A stretch of 44,694 nucleotides of DNA from Streptomyces lycii (GCF_009735685.1 NZ_WHPN01000271.1:53538-98231), one strand, 5' to 3'. Positions 8,703 through 18,079 are shown, numbered from the stretch's first letter. Notes: generated by a model from the letters alone, not told the origin. Numbers and translations are program-made.

Positions 8703-11528
8703 TCAACGGCCGGGATGCCCTACCCCTGGCGGGCCGCCCGCCGTGAGGGTGCCCTCGACGAGGTCGCGCAGCTGCGACCGGGCGGTGACGCCCAGCTTGG
8801 GGAAGCTGCGGTAGAGGTGCGAGCTGACCGTGCGGGGGGAGAGGAAGAGCTTCTCGCCGATCTCGCGGTTGGTCAGCCCCCGGGCGGCGAGCCCGATGAT
8901 CTGCCGCTGCTGCGGGGAGAGTCCGGTGAGCGCGTCGGGGGCCGCGTCCGCGACGTCGAGACCGGCGGCCCGCGCCTCGGCCCGGGCACGTTCGGTCCAC
9001 GGGCGTGCGCCCAGGCGCCGGAAGGTCTCCAGGGCCTCGGTGAGCGGCCCACGGGCCTCTGCGATGCGCCGACGGCGCCGCAGCCACTCGGCGAGGTCGA
9101 GGAGGGTCTGGGCACGTTCGAAGGGCCAGTGCTCGAGGACCGGGTCGGCCAGGGCCGCCCGGAAGTGCGGCTCGGCGTCCCCGGGGTCTGCCAGCAGGGC
9201 GCGGGCCCGGCTGATCAGCGCGCGCAGACGCGGTGAGGCGTTGTCCCCGAGCGTGCGCGCGGAACGCTCGACGACCGGGACGGCGTCCTCGCGGCGGCCG
9301 CAGCGCACGGCGGCGGCGGCCAGCTCCGCGAGGGCCGGGTAGGAGGCGTGGTAATGCACGGGCGCGCCGTCTGCCGTGAAGACCGTGCGGAGTTGGCCGT
9401 AGGCCGCCTCGTACGCGCCATCGGCCGTTGCCGCGGCGCCGAGCGCACGCCGGGCATGGACGGAGACCGAGCGGCTTTCCAGCGGATCGGTCAGGGCGAG
9501 CGCCTCATCGGCCCGGGCGCGGGCCGCGGTGGTGTCACCCTGGTAGGCCAGCACGGTGGCGTCCACCGTGGCCGCACAGGCCACGGCGTGGTCGAGGCCG
9601 GACATCCGGCCGACCGCCGTGGTGCGGGCGCAGGCCTCACGCGCCTGTTCCCACCGGCCTCGTTCCACAAGGGCCCAGGCGACCGCGCCGCCCAGCCCCT
9701 CCGGCAGCGATCCGCGCAGCTCCCAGTGGTCGAAGGCCTCGTCGAAGGCGCGGACGGCCCGCGGGGTCTCGTCCAGGAGCCATGCCATGATCCCGGCGGT
9801 GGTGAGCTGCTCCGGCCGGGCTTCCGCCTCGGTGAGCAACCGCGGAAGCACCGAAACGAGTTGAGCCCGGCCCTCGAAGGGGTCCGACACGGCCGTCACC
9901 CAGGTGCGCGGGCCCGCGGGGGCGGCGTCCTCGGGAATGCGCCGCAGGACGTCCCGGATGCGGCGGCGCTGGGAGTCCTCCCCGGAGTAGAAGCGGACGA
10001 CGGCGGCGCAGGCCAGGAGGTCCAGCGCGGCGGCGGGCTGGGAGACCGCCAATTCCCCGGCGGCGCCGATCAGCCGGGAGAAGACGGTGGTGTGGCGCAC
10101 GGTCAGGATCGCCAGCCGTCCGGCCCGTACCGTGGCGGAAGCCAGCAGCGACGCGTCGTCCGTGCGCGTGCGCGCCGCGGCGGTCAGTTCCTCGACCCAC
10201 GCGAGGTCACCGGTGAACACGGCTGCTGAAGCGGCTTCGACCAGCAGCCGGGCGCTGTCCGCACGCCGCGGCGCGAGTTCCGCGGCACGCTGCAGGGCCA
10301 TGGCCGCCGCCGCGTGGCCGCCGCGCCGGCGGGCCCGGGCGGCGGTCCGCTCCAGTTCCTCCGAAACGGCCGCGTCCGGGCCCGGGCAGGCGGCGGCCAG
10401 ATGCCAGGCACGCCGGTCCGGTTCCTCCCGCAGCATTTCCGCGAGCGCGAGATGGGCCGCGCGCCGGGCGCCCGGGGACGCGGCGTGATACACGGCCGAC
10501 CGGACCAGCGGGTGACGGAACCGGACGCCCCGGCCGGTCCGCTTGACCAGTACGGCCTGCTCGGCGGGCAGCCACACCGCGTCCTCGGCGCTCGGCAGCC
10601 CGGCCGGGGCAAGGACCGCGGTGTCGGCGCTGTCCATGGCGGCCAGGAGCAGCAGGGCCCGCGTCGTGGCGGCGGGGAAGCGGTTCAGGCGGGCGGCGAA
10701 GACCCGCTCCAGGTGATCGGTGAGCGGGAGTGGCCCTGCGGACGGCGCGCCCGCGGCCGGGTCGTGTTCGGTGGCTGCCCTCGCCAGTTCCACCAGTGCC
10801 AGCGGGTTCCCGCCGGCCTGGTCGAGGATCCGGGTCCTGGTGCGGCCGACGGGGCTGTCCGGCTGCAGGTCGAGGAGCCGGTTGGCCGCGGCGCTGTCGA
10901 GCGGTCCCAGGGTGAGCACCGGCACGTGACGGCCGAATCCCGGGAGGTGACCGCCGCCGCGGACCGCGATCAGCATCGTGACCGGTTCCCCTTCGAGCCG
11001 CCGGGCGACGAAGGACAGCGCGTCCAGGGAAGCCCGGTCGAACCACTGCGCGTCGTCCAGCACCACGAGCACGGGACGCCGGTCGCCCAGGGCTGACAGC
11101 AGGCTCAGGACGGCGACCCCGGTCAGCATGAGACCGGGAGCGCCCGGACGCCCGGGCGCGGACGGCCCCGCACCGAAGGCGTCCTGGATCGCGACGCGCT
11201 GCCTCTCCGGCAGCCGGCCCACCGCATCCGGCACCGGCCGCAGCAGCTGATGCAGCGCGGAGAACGCCAGGCCGGACTCCGACTCGCTGCCCTCGGCCCG
11301 CAGTACGCGAGCACCGCCGGCTTCGGCCCGGCGCACCGCACGGTCCAGCAGCGCGCTCTTCCCCGTGCCCGGGTCACCGGCCAGCATCACGACCGGGCCG
11401 GCCGATGCCGGGTCCACCGCACGGTACAGACGTGCCAGCTCCTCGTCCCGGCCGACGATCGGCTCCTCCGGACCCGGACCCGGACCAGAACCCATGACCG
11501 CACCACGGCCGCCTGCGTGCTCGTCCAC
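8703..11528 (-). CDS. LAL-type LuxR family transcriptional activator
   Basis: This is a 941-residue ATP-dependent regulator. An N-terminal AAA/STAND ATPase has Walker A GDPGTGKS at residues 51-58 and a Walker B-like VLVVLDDAQWFD near 150. A long helical middle resembles tetratricopeptide repeats. The C-terminal LuxR helix-turn-helix lies at about residues 870-930 (LSPQQRQIIGLAARGLTNREIGEKL, then LSPRTVSSHL). Length and order are normal for large ATP-binding LuxR proteins that activate metabolic or antibiotic clusters. The GTG at 11528 has GGAGA 5-6 bases upstream. It is divergent from the MBL hydrolase/carboxylesterase operon, its likely target. Confidence 0.95.
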   Translation of the reverse strand: MDEHAGGRGAVMGSGPGPGPEEPIVGRDEELARLYRAVDPASAGPVVMLAGDPGTGKSALLDRAVRRAEAGGARVLRAEGSESESGLAFSALHQLLRPVPDAVGRLPERQRVAIQDAFGAGPSAPGRPGAPGLMLTGVAVLSLLSALGDRRPVLVVLDDAQWFDRASLDALSFVARRLEGEPVTMLIAVRGGGHLPGFGRHVPVLTLGPLDSAAANRLLDLQPDSPVGRTRTRILDQAGGNPLALVELARAATEHDPAAGAPSAGPLPLTDHLERVFAARLNRFPAATTRALLLLAAMDSADTAVLAPAGLPSAEDAVWLPAEQAVLVKRTGRGVRFRHPLVRSAVYHAASPGARRAAHLALAEMLREEPDRRAWHLAAACPGPDAAVSEELERTAARARRRGGHAAAAMALQRAAELAPRRADSARLLVEAASAAVFTGDLAWVEELTAAARTRTDDASLLASATVRAGRLAILTVRHTTVFSRLIGAAGELAVSQPAAALDLLACAAVVRFYSGEDSQRRRIRDVLRRIPEDAAPAGPRTWVTAVSDPFEGRAQLVSVLPRLLTEAEARPEQLTTAGIMAWLLDETPRAVRAFDEAFDHWELRGSLPEGLGGAVAWALVERGRWEQAREACARTTAVGRMSGLDHAVACAATVDATVLAYQGDTTAARARADEALALTDPLESRSVSVHARRALGAAATADGAYEAAYGQLRTVFTADGAPVHYHASYPALAELAAAAVRCGRREDAVPVVERSARTLGDNASPRLRALISRARALLADPGDAEPHFRAALADPVLEHWPFERAQTLLDLAEWLRRRRRIAEARGPLTEALETFRRLGARPWTERARAEARAAGLDVADAAPDALTGLSPQQRQIIGLAARGLTNREIGEKLFLSPRTVSSHLYRSFPKLGVTARSQLRDLVEGTLTAGGPPGVGHPGR

Positions 11529-11704
11529 GGATTCTCCAGGAACTGTGGCTCTCGAAGGGGAGCCGCCTTGCCTTGCTCCGTCCAGGCTACAAGCGGCCGA
11601 ACCCGGCGGACGCGGCAGGCGCAGGTGCAGTCACGTTACGGATACCGGATGCCCCGGGGCCGCTCGTACGGTTTCAGGAAATCCCGAACTGCCAAGGACG
11701 GCTC

Positions 11705-12619
11705 ATGGATCAGATCAAGCTCGGCGACGTCACCGTCACACGGGTGTGGGAATACTTCGGCCCCGTCGAGATGGCACCCGAAACCTTCTTTCCGGAAAGT
11801 CCGAAGGAAGTGTGGGACGAGGGCGCGTCATGGCTGACGCCGCATTTCCTGGATTCCGAGACCCATATCGTGAATACCGCGATCCAGACCTGGCTGCTGC
11901 GCAGCGAGGGCAAGACCATTCTTGTCGACACCGGCGTGGGCAACCACAAGGACCGCCCGTACGCGCCGGTCTGGAACCGCCTCGAAACAGACTTCCTCGC
12001 CAATCTCGCGCGCGCCGGCGTCGAGCCCGAGGACGTGGACATCGTGGTCAACACCCATCTCCACATCGATCACGTCGGCTGGAACACCTGCCTGGACGGC
12101 CGCCGCTGGGTGCCGACCTTCCCCAATGCCACCTATCTGATGCCGAAGGACGACTTCGACTTCTGGAACCCGGAGAACGGCCACAAGCCGCTGCTCGGCC
12201 GCGGCAACCAGAACGTCTTCGAGGACAGCGTGGCCCCGGTGCATCGGGCCGGCCGGACGCTGCTGTGGGAGAACAGCCACCGGATCGACGCCGGCCTGCG
12301 CCTGGACGCGGCTCCCGGGCACACGCCCGGCTCGTCCGTACTGACGCTCGCCTCCGGGACGGACCGCGCGGTGTTCGTCGGCGACATGCTGCACAGCCCG
12401 GTACAGATCCTCGAGCCCGACTCCAACAGCTGCTTCTGCGAGGACCCCGCGGGCGCCCGCGCCACCCGTCGCAAGGTGCTGGGCTGGGCGGCCGACAACA
12501 ACGCACTCGTGATCCCGGCGCACCTGGGCGGCCACGGCGCCGCCGAAGTCGCCCGCGCGGGCAGCACGTTCGCCATCAAGGGCTGGGCGCCCTTCGCCCC
12601 GTACACCGAGCAGGGCTGA
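11705..12619 (+). CDS. MBL-fold metallohydrolase
   Basis: This 304-residue metallo-beta-lactamase-fold enzyme has the zinc motif THLHIDH with His118, His120, Asp122 and His123, and the downstream metal ligand in APGHTPG. Related proteins hydrolyse lactones, thioesters or phosphodiesters; lactonase-type activity is possible but unproven. The ATG at 11705 was preferred to the in-frame start at 11573 because AAGGA is at 11694-11698 and the conserved fold begins just after it. It is followed after 21 bases by the carboxylesterase gene, so both are probably co-transcribed, and it is divergent from the large LuxR gene. Confidence 0.93.
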   Translation: MDQIKLGDVTVTRVWEYFGPVEMAPETFFPESPKEVWDEGASWLTPHFLDSETHIVNTAIQTWLLRSEGKTILVDTGVGNHKDRPYAPVWNRLETDFLANLARAGVEPEDVDIVVNTHLHIDHVGWNTCLDGRRWVPTFPNATYLMPKDDFDFWNPENGHKPLLGRGNQNVFEDSVAPVHRAGRTLLWENSHRIDAGLRLDAAPGHTPGSSVLTLASGTDRAVFVGDMLHSPVQILEPDSNSCFCEDPAGARATRRKVLGWAADNNALVIPAHLGGHGAAEVARAGSTFAIKGWAPFAPYTEQG

Positions 12620-12640
12620 GCCCCGCGGAAAGGCACCACT

Positions 12641-14131
12641 GTGAACCACCACCCCGAACCCGTCGTCACCACGGCGCAGGGGGCCGTCCGCGGCCTGCGC
12701 CGGGGCGGCACCGAGGCGTTCCGCAACATCCCCTACGCCGCTCCGCCCCGCGGCGCCCGCAGATTCGCCCCGCCGCAGCCGCACGAGCCGTGGGACGGCA
12801 TACGGGACGCCACGGCACCGGGGCCCACCGCGCCGCAGTCCGAGCGCAAGCTCGGCAGCATCGACATGTCCGCCTACTTCGGCACCGGCTGGGTCCGCGG
12901 CGAGGACTATCTCACCGTCAACGTCTTCGCGCCCGCAGCCGCGGGCGGCGACCGGCCCGTCATGGTGTTCGTCCACGGCGGCGGCTTCGTCGCCGGATCG
13001 ACGCGGTCCGCGCTCCACGACGGGTCCGCCTTCGCCCGCGACGGGGTCGTCCTCGTCACGCTCAACTACCGTCTCGGCATCCCCGGGTTCCTCGACATCC
13101 CCGGGGCGCCCGCCAACCGCGGCCTCCTCGACGTCGTCGCCGCGCTGCGCTGGGTGCAGGAGAACATCGCGGCCTTCGGCGGTGACCCGCACAACGTCAC
13201 CCTCTTCGGCCAGTCGGCCGGGGCGACCATCGTCGGCGGTGTCCTGGCCGCCCCCGAGGCCACGGGGCTCTTCCGCCGGGCGATCGTCCAAAGCGGCAGC
13301 GGCCTGGGCGCGTTCACCACCGGACAGGCCGCCCGCGTCACCGAGGCAGCCGCCGAGTACCTGGGTGCCGAGCCCCACGCCGACGCCTTCACGAAGATCT
13401 CCGACGAGCGCCTGGTCGAGGCCGCATCCCGGCTCGCGGGCATCGACCTGCACACCGGGACGCACCACGACCCGCTGATCGGACTCAGCCCCTTCAGCCT
13501 GGTCCTCGACACGCAGCCCGCCGTCTCCGTCGCCGCCGGCCTCAGCGCCGGCGTCGACCTGCTCATCGGGACCAACGCCGAGGAGGGCAACCTCTACCTG
13601 GTTCCCGTGGACCGGTACGCCGGCTCGACCGCCGGGGACGTCCACGACGCGGCGGCGCGCGCGCACCCGAGGCCGGCGCAGCTCGTCGAGACGTACCGGA
13701 AGTCCCGCCCCGGGGCGTCCTTCGGCGAGCTGCGGTCCGCCATCATGGGCGACGCGCTGTTCGGCGCGGGCAGCTGGGCCCTGGCCGGCGCACACGCGGC
13801 CCACCCGGAGTCCGCCACCTTCGGCTACGAGTTCGCATGGCGCTCCCGTGCCCTCGGCGGACAGCTCGGCGCCGCCCACGCCGTGGAGCTGCCCTTCGTC
13901 TTCGACCTCGCGCACCTGCCGCAGCTGCACGGCCCCGCCGCCCTGCTCGGCCCCGACGCGCCCCCCGCGGAGCTGGCCGCCCGCATGCACGAGGCCTGGA
14001 TCCGGTTCGCCGGGACCGGGGACCCCGGCTGGGACGCCTACGACACCGGGCGCCGGGCCACCATGCGCATCGACACCGAGTGGACGCAGGCCGACGACCC
14101 CCGCAGCCGGGAACGACGGGCCTGGAGCTGA
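12641..14131 (+). CDS. type B carboxylesterase
   Basis: This is a 496-residue carboxylesterase of the cholinesterase-like family. It has oxyanion motif HGGGF at residues 112-116 and the nucleophile elbow GQSAG with Ser192. The N-terminal half keeps the usual TAQGAVRG and FRNIPYAAPP blocks. It should hydrolyse carboxylic esters; no signal peptide is seen, so a cytoplasmic location is likely. GTG start with GGAAAGG 8-10 bases upstream. It forms a two-gene operon with the MBL hydrolase, suggesting sequential hydrolysis of one compound under the divergent LuxR activator (inference). Confidence 0.94.
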   Translation: MNHHPEPVVTTAQGAVRGLRRGGTEAFRNIPYAAPPRGARRFAPPQPHEPWDGIRDATAPGPTAPQSERKLGSIDMSAYFGTGWVRGEDYLTVNVFAPAAAGGDRPVMVFVHGGGFVAGSTRSALHDGSAFARDGVVLVTLNYRLGIPGFLDIPGAPANRGLLDVVAALRWVQENIAAFGGDPHNVTLFGQSAGATIVGGVLAAPEATGLFRRAIVQSGSGLGAFTTGQAARVTEAAAEYLGAEPHADAFTKISDERLVEAASRLAGIDLHTGTHHDPLIGLSPFSLVLDTQPAVSVAAGLSAGVDLLIGTNAEEGNLYLVPVDRYAGSTAGDVHDAAARAHPRPAQLVETYRKSRPGASFGELRSAIMGDALFGAGSWALAGAHAAHPESATFGYEFAWRSRALGGQLGAAHAVELPFVFDLAHLPQLHGPAALLGPDAPPAELAARMHEAWIRFAGTGDPGWDAYDTGRRATMRIDTEWTQADDPRSRERRAWS

Positions 14132-14206
14132 CCGCTCGTACGTCCCTTTGCGTACCCAGCCCCGTCAGGGAGCCGCGACTGCCGGGGCCGGCGCGGGCAC
14201 CGGCCG

Positions 14207-14527
14207 TCAGCTCCAGTAGTCCCGGTGGTCCTGGCTGCGCCAGCGCTCGTAGTCGCTGTACGGCGTGGGCAGCCCCAGCTTCAGCCAGGTGAGGCGGCCG
14301 GCTCCATAGGCGATCGGGAGTGCCGCGCCGGCGAACAGACACTGCTGTTCGGACAGGCCGAAGACCAGGCGGGCCGCGAAGTAGCCGACAGTGAAGAGGA
14401 TTCCGGCACCGACGAGGTACAGCAGGAAGCTGACCACACCACCTGGCTGGCCCATCACGGCACCCAGCAACACGAGGAAGACGAACGTGCCCAGGACGGC
14501 GACGGCGAGTACCCCCAGCAGCACCAT
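14207..14527 (-). CDS. small membrane protein, unknown function
   Basis: This 106-residue protein begins with two or three hydrophobic segments at about residues 2-24, 31-54 and 62-77, and then a polar tail ending DHRDYWS. I do not recognise a named family. Coding is supported by the regular hydrophobic pattern and a Trp/Tyr-rich conserved-looking C-terminus (SDYERWRSQDHRDYW). It is convergent with the carboxylesterase gene. There is no strong ribosome site before the ATG, so the start is uncertain. Confidence 0.65.
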   Translation of the reverse strand: MVLLGVLAVAVLGTFVFLVLLGAVMGQPGGVVSFLLYLVGAGILFTVGYFAARLVFGLSEQQCLFAGAALPIAYGAGRLTWLKLGLPTPYSDYERWRSQDHRDYWS

Positions 14528-14631
14528 GGTGCCCCAGGCTACTCACGGGCCGTGGCCCGGGCCACGGCCCGGGGGGAGCCAGGCTGAAGAGCCCGGCTCC
14601 CTCCCCGGCCTCGGCCGTCGGAGCGGTGTGA

Positions 14632-15804
14632 TCACCCCTTGGCGGCCAGCACTGCCGCGAGCCCCTCCCGCACGTCTTCGACGAAAAACCCGGGAACCTC
14701 CAGCGACGGGAAATGCCCCCCGGCCTCGGGCGTCGTCCACCGGACGATCTGCCGGTACCGCTCCTGTGCCCAGGGGCGCGGGCACTTCTCGACGTCGCGC
14801 GGATACATGGTGAGTGCCGACGGGACGTCGACCCGGAGTCCGGGATCGAGTGAGTTGTGGCTTTCGTAGTAGATGCGGGCCGACGACGCGCCGGTCCGCG
14901 TCAGCCAGTACAGGGTGACGTTGTCAAGAATCCTGTCCCGGGAAATCGTCTCGAACGGGCTGTCCTCGGTGTCCGTCCACTCGGCGAACTTGTCCAGGAT
15001 CCAGGCGAGAAGCCCGACCGGCGAGTCGACGAGCGAGTAGCCGATGGTCTGCGGCCGGGTCGCCTGCTGCTTCGCGTATGCCGCGCGGTGGCGCCAGAAA
15101 TCACGGGTTTCCTCGGTCCACTGGCGCTCGGCCGCCGTCAGCCCGTCCGTTGTCATGCCGGGCGGGGCCTCCGCGAACGTTGTGTGGATGCCGAGAACGT
15201 GCGCCGGAAACCTCCCGCCGAGGACCGTGGTGATATTGCCTCCCCAATCACCGCCGTGGGCCAGGAACTCGCCGTAGCCGAGCCTGCCCATCAGTTCCAC
15301 CCAGGCGGCCGCGATCCTTTCGGTTCCCCAGCCGGTGGTGGCCGGCTTGTCGCTGTATCCGAATCCCGGTAGCGACGGCACCACGACATGGAACGCCGGC
15401 GCGTCCGCATCTTCCGGATCGGCCAGCTCGTCCACTGCGTCGACGAACCGGGCGACGCTGTCCGGCCAGCCGTGCGTCAGGAGCAGAGGAGTGGCATCCG
15501 CCCGCGCGGACCGGCGGTGCAGAAAGTGGATTCCCAGACCGTCGACGGTTGTGCGGAACTGGCCGATCCGGTTGAGGCGCTCCTCGAACGGCCGCCAGTC
15601 GTACCCGTCGCGCCAGTAGTTCACGACGTCGACGAGGTCGGCGAGCGGAACGCCCTGTTCCCATCGGCGGGGACCGGGCGCGGAGCCATGCACCGTCTCA
15701 GCCTCCGGCAGCCGCGCCGCGGCCAGTCGCGCGCGCAGATCGTCGAGGTCGGCGTCAGCCGCGTGGGCTTCGAATGCTTGCACGTCGCCGTTCGGGCGGG
15801 GCAT
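14632..15804 (-). CDS. epoxide hydrolase (EHN domain)
   Basis: This 390-residue protein has an N-terminal epoxide hydrolase domain (residues 8-115, including WRDGYDWRPFEERLNRI) followed by an alpha/beta hydrolase domain. HGWP at 111-114 forms the oxyanion site, Asp186 in HGGDWGG is the nucleophile, and His364 in EAGGHFPSLE is the catalytic His. Length and order match bacterial relatives of juvenile hormone/microsomal epoxide hydrolases. It should open epoxides to diols. The ATG has AGGAGG 6 bases upstream. It is divergent from the second CGNR regulator, 103 bases away. Confidence 0.95.
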   Translation of the reverse strand: MPRPNGDVQAFEAHAADADLDDLRARLAAARLPEAETVHGSAPGPRRWEQGVPLADLVDVVNYWRDGYDWRPFEERLNRIGQFRTTVDGLGIHFLHRRSARADATPLLLTHGWPDSVARFVDAVDELADPEDADAPAFHVVVPSLPGFGYSDKPATTGWGTERIAAAWVELMGRLGYGEFLAHGGDWGGNITTVLGGRFPAHVLGIHTTFAEAPPGMTTDGLTAAERQWTEETRDFWRHRAAYAKQQATRPQTIGYSLVDSPVGLLAWILDKFAEWTDTEDSPFETISRDRILDNVTLYWLTRTGASSARIYYESHNSLDPGLRVDVPSALTMYPRDVEKCPRPWAQERYRQIVRWTTPEAGGHFPSLEVPGFFVEDVREGLAAVLAAKG

Positions 15805-15851
15805 GAGACCTCCTGGCCGTCGTGGACCCGGCAGCGATCCATCGCGAACCG

Positions 15852-15906
15852 GCTAAGACGGTTCTAGCAGTTCTCCGGGCAGTGCCGCAACCTGCTAAGG
15901 TGGTTC
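15852..15906. promoter_or_regulatory. direct repeats in the CGNR/epoxide hydrolase promoter
   Basis: GCTAAGACGGTTC at 15852-15864 and GCTAAGGTGGTTC at 15894-15906 match at 11 of 13 positions and are spaced exactly 42 bases, four helical turns. The second copy ends at the CGNR ATG. They are good candidates for the binding site of the CGNR protein. Confidence 0.6.
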
Positions 15907-15907
15907 C

Positions 15908-16474
15908 ATGTCTGCCGGGTTCCCTGACTTCCGCCTCGGCAACGTGCTGGCGACCAGCTTCACGGGGACTCTGTCGGAGCGTCACGGCACCGCGGTGGAG
16001 CGCATCCCCACGCCGCAGCGACTCGTCGACTGGCTCGCGGTGAACGGCCTCGCCGTGGACTCCTGCACCACTGCCCAGCTCGGCCTCGCCCGGGAACTGC
16101 GGGAGTCGATTCACGCCGCCGCGACAGCGGCCGCGCTCCAAGAGGACCTTCCTGCGTCTGCCGTCCACGTCGTCAACGAGCGCAGCGTCCAGGGCCGGGC
16201 CGCAGCCGTCCTGACGCCCGAGGGGGAGCGGCGATGGCAGCTCAGCCCGGCTTCCTGCGTGGAAGATGCCCTCAGCGTGATCGCCGCCGACGCGGTCAGC
16301 GTCATCTCGGGCGAACGAGACGGAAGACTGGCCCTGTGCGCATCGCCCACCTGCCGGGCCGCCTTCTTCGACACCAGTCAAAGCCGCACCCGTAAATGGT
16401 GCGACATGAACACGTGTGGAAATCGTCAGAAGAAGGCGCGCTTCCAGGCCAACCACCGCAAAGCCCGGGATTAG
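15908..16474 (+). CDS. CGNR zinc-finger (ABATE domain) putative regulator
   Basis: This 188-residue homologue of the proteins at 1106 and 19262 has an N-terminal ABATE-like domain and a C-terminal zinc finger with Cys144, Cys149, Cys165 and Cys170, the last in CGNR (170-173), then a basic tail (RFQANHRKARD). The finger residues ASPTCRAAFFDTSQSRTRKWC are close to those of the first copy. ATG follows the downstream operator repeat directly and no good ribosome site is visible, so a short-leader or leaderless message is possible. It is divergent from the epoxide hydrolase, the likely regulated gene. Confidence 0.92.
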   Translation: MSAGFPDFRLGNVLATSFTGTLSERHGTAVERIPTPQRLVDWLAVNGLAVDSCTTAQLGLARELRESIHAAATAAALQEDLPASAVHVVNERSVQGRAAAVLTPEGERRWQLSPASCVEDALSVIAADAVSVISGERDGRLALCASPTCRAAFFDTSQSRTRKWCDMNTCGNRQKKARFQANHRKARD

Positions 16475-16801
16475 CGAAGTCGTTGCCTCGCGGCATCGAG
16501 GCGGGCCCCACCCCCGCGGCACAGCTGCCGCGCTGATGCGCACGCGCGTCCGGCAACATCGGCCGGACCGTCGACTGGTGCACCAAGGCCAAGTCCTGGC
16601 TCCGGCGACGCGGCTGCGGACATCGGCGGGCGATGAACGCAGGCAGCGGCACCCGCTCCCTTCGCGCCCCGCCCCGCAGGAGGAGATCCGGCGGGGCGGG
16701 GTCAGCAGCGGCGTCCGGGTGCCACGGAGGGCGCTCGAGCAGGCTCCCGGGGCGGCCCCGGGAGGCAGAACTGCCCGGCCGGGGTCACCCCTGAGCGGCT
16801 G
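16475..16801. other. 327-base convergent gap with strong terminator hairpin
   Basis: No coding sequence is convincing. A perfect 11-base GC stem (16667-16677 with 16691-16701, loop of 13) stands between the convergent CGNR and reductase genes and can end transcription from either side. Confidence 0.6.
16667..16701. terminator. bidirectional hairpin terminator
   Basis: CCCCGCCCCGC pairs perfectly with GCGGGGCGGGG across a 13-base loop, between two convergent genes. Confidence 0.8.
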
Positions 16802-17446
16802 TCACTTGCGCCAGAACAGGTGGTGCGTCACACCACTCGGACTGGGCACGACGTCCAGGTGGAACCGGTCCAGCAGCTCATCGGGTGACTCCCAGAGCCG
16901 TACCCCGGATCCGAGCTTCACCGGTGCCACCGCCACATGCAGGGTGTCCACGAGGCCGGCGTCGAGGAACTGCCGGATGGTGGTGGCCCCGCCGCCGAGC
17001 CGGACGTCCTCGCCCCGCGCCGCCTCCCGAGCCTGTTCGAGGACCGTGGCCGGGGTTCCGTCGACGAAGTGGAAGGTCGTGTCGGAGAGGGTGAACGAAG
17101 GGCGCGGGTGGTGGGTCATGACGAACACCGGGGTGTGGAAGGGAGGTTCGTCGCCCCACCAGCCCTGCCACGTGTGGTCCTGCCAGGGCCCGCGCTGGGG
17201 CCCGAACTTGTTGCGGCCCATGATTTCGGCGCCGATGCCGCGCGCGTAGTCCCGCGTGAAGTAGTCGTCGAGGCCGCGGCTGCCGCCGGGGTCGGTGCGC
17301 CCGGGCCAGCTCGCCGTGGCCCCGGCCCAGGCGATCAGCCTCCCGGGATTGGCGTGGCCGAAAGGACGCTCGAGGCTCTGGCCATCACCGGCGCCGAAGC
17401 CGTCAGCCGAGACGGTGAAGTTCTGGACTCTCAGCAACTGGGTCAC
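16802..17446 (-). CDS. dihydrofolate reductase-like (RibD C-terminal fold) protein
   Basis: This 214-residue protein belongs to the DHFR-like/RibD C-terminal group. It has an N-terminal strand FTVSADGFGAG, the block EIMGRNKFGPQRGPW, a TPVFVMTHHPRP segment, and the cofactor-binding DVRLGGGATTIRQFLDAGLVD near residues 145-165. It probably binds NADPH and reduces a small molecule; it is not the housekeeping DHFR and its substrate is unknown. The GTG at 17446 was chosen because AGGAGGAA lies just upstream and the family begins near this point. A decayed fragment of a similar protein lies upstream at 17807-17950. Confidence 0.92.
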   Translation of the reverse strand: MTQLLRVQNFTVSADGFGAGDGQSLERPFGHANPGRLIAWAGATASWPGRTDPGGSRGLDDYFTRDYARGIGAEIMGRNKFGPQRGPWQDHTWQGWWGDEPPFHTPVFVMTHHPRPSFTLSDTTFHFVDGTPATVLEQAREAARGEDVRLGGGATTIRQFLDAGLVDTLHVAVAPVKLGSGVRLWESPDELLDRFHLDVVPSPSGVTHHLFWRK

Positions 17447-17806
17447 GGGATTCCTCCTGAGGTTGTCGATCACGGTGATGAGACTCTCCGGGAGGCGCGG
17501 ACTCATCGCTGCGACGGCGGCCAATTGCTGCGTCGGCGGCCAACCCGGAACCGGGCCGCCCGGTGCGCGACGATGCGGCGGCCCTCGGCCCGGGCGCGGC
17601 GGTCCGCCGGCACCCGCCCGGCCCGGTGCCCTCGCCCGCTCCCCGACTCGGTGCATCCGGCGGCCGTGCCCTGCGGGCCGGTCACAGCGTCGGCCGCGAC
17701 CCGGGCCTGTCCGTCCCGCATGACGGATCCGAGCCCGGTCGGCCGGGTGGGACCCCACGGATCCGCCGGGCCGCGCGCGCCAGGCCGCCGCTGCTGTGGC
17801 GGGGTG
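17447..17806. other. 360-base gap upstream of the reductase
   Basis: Apart from the ribosome site and the presumed promoter of the leftward reductase gene, I see no feature. Frames are Arg/Pro/Gly-rich with no motif. Confidence 0.4.
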
Positions 17807-17950
17807 TCAGCGCACGACGTCGAAGACATTCTTCTGCATGCGGTTGGCGTACGCCTCGTGCTCCACGAGTTCGAGCCGCTGGGTGTCCTTGTCGGTGGTG
17901 CTGAACAGGCGCTTGCCCGCATCCAGCAGCACGGGCAGCTGCGCGAGGAC
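17807..17950 (-). pseudogene. C-terminal fragment of a DHFR-like protein
   Basis: The leftward frame contains LPVLLDAGKRLF followed by a conserved-looking C-terminus ending QKNVFDVVR and a stop. The GKRLF block and the Leu-Val-Glu strand after it match the last 45 or so residues of DHFR-like/RibD C-terminal proteins. Nothing of the N-terminal 140 residues is present: the fragment stops near 17950, where a TetR fragment in the opposite direction begins. Confidence 0.6.
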
Positions 17951-18079
17951 GCCGAGCCGGACCTCGTCATCGAGCTTCTGTACGGGCCCGTCTGCCACCG
18001 CTGGCTGCTGACCGGGCGCGTCCCCGACGAGCGCCGGATCGCCGTCGCCGCGCTCGGTGTCCGGCTGGGGCTCCGCCGG
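17951..18079 (+). pseudogene. C-terminal fragment of a TetR family regulator
   Basis: The rightward frame reads EPDLVIELLYGPVCHRWLL followed by TGRVPDERRIAVAALGVRLGL. The LLYGPxxxRxLLTG block is characteristic of the TetR C-terminal ligand domain just before the protein end. The helix-turn-helix part is missing, there is no start, and the frame continues without a stop into another fragment. It is a relic. Confidence 0.6.

Noticed and set aside
11828..13990. 720-codon minus-strand frame opposite the MBL and esterase genes
   Set aside because: It covers two genes with intact catalytic motifs on the other strand and is Gly/Val/Glu/Arg-rich shadow.
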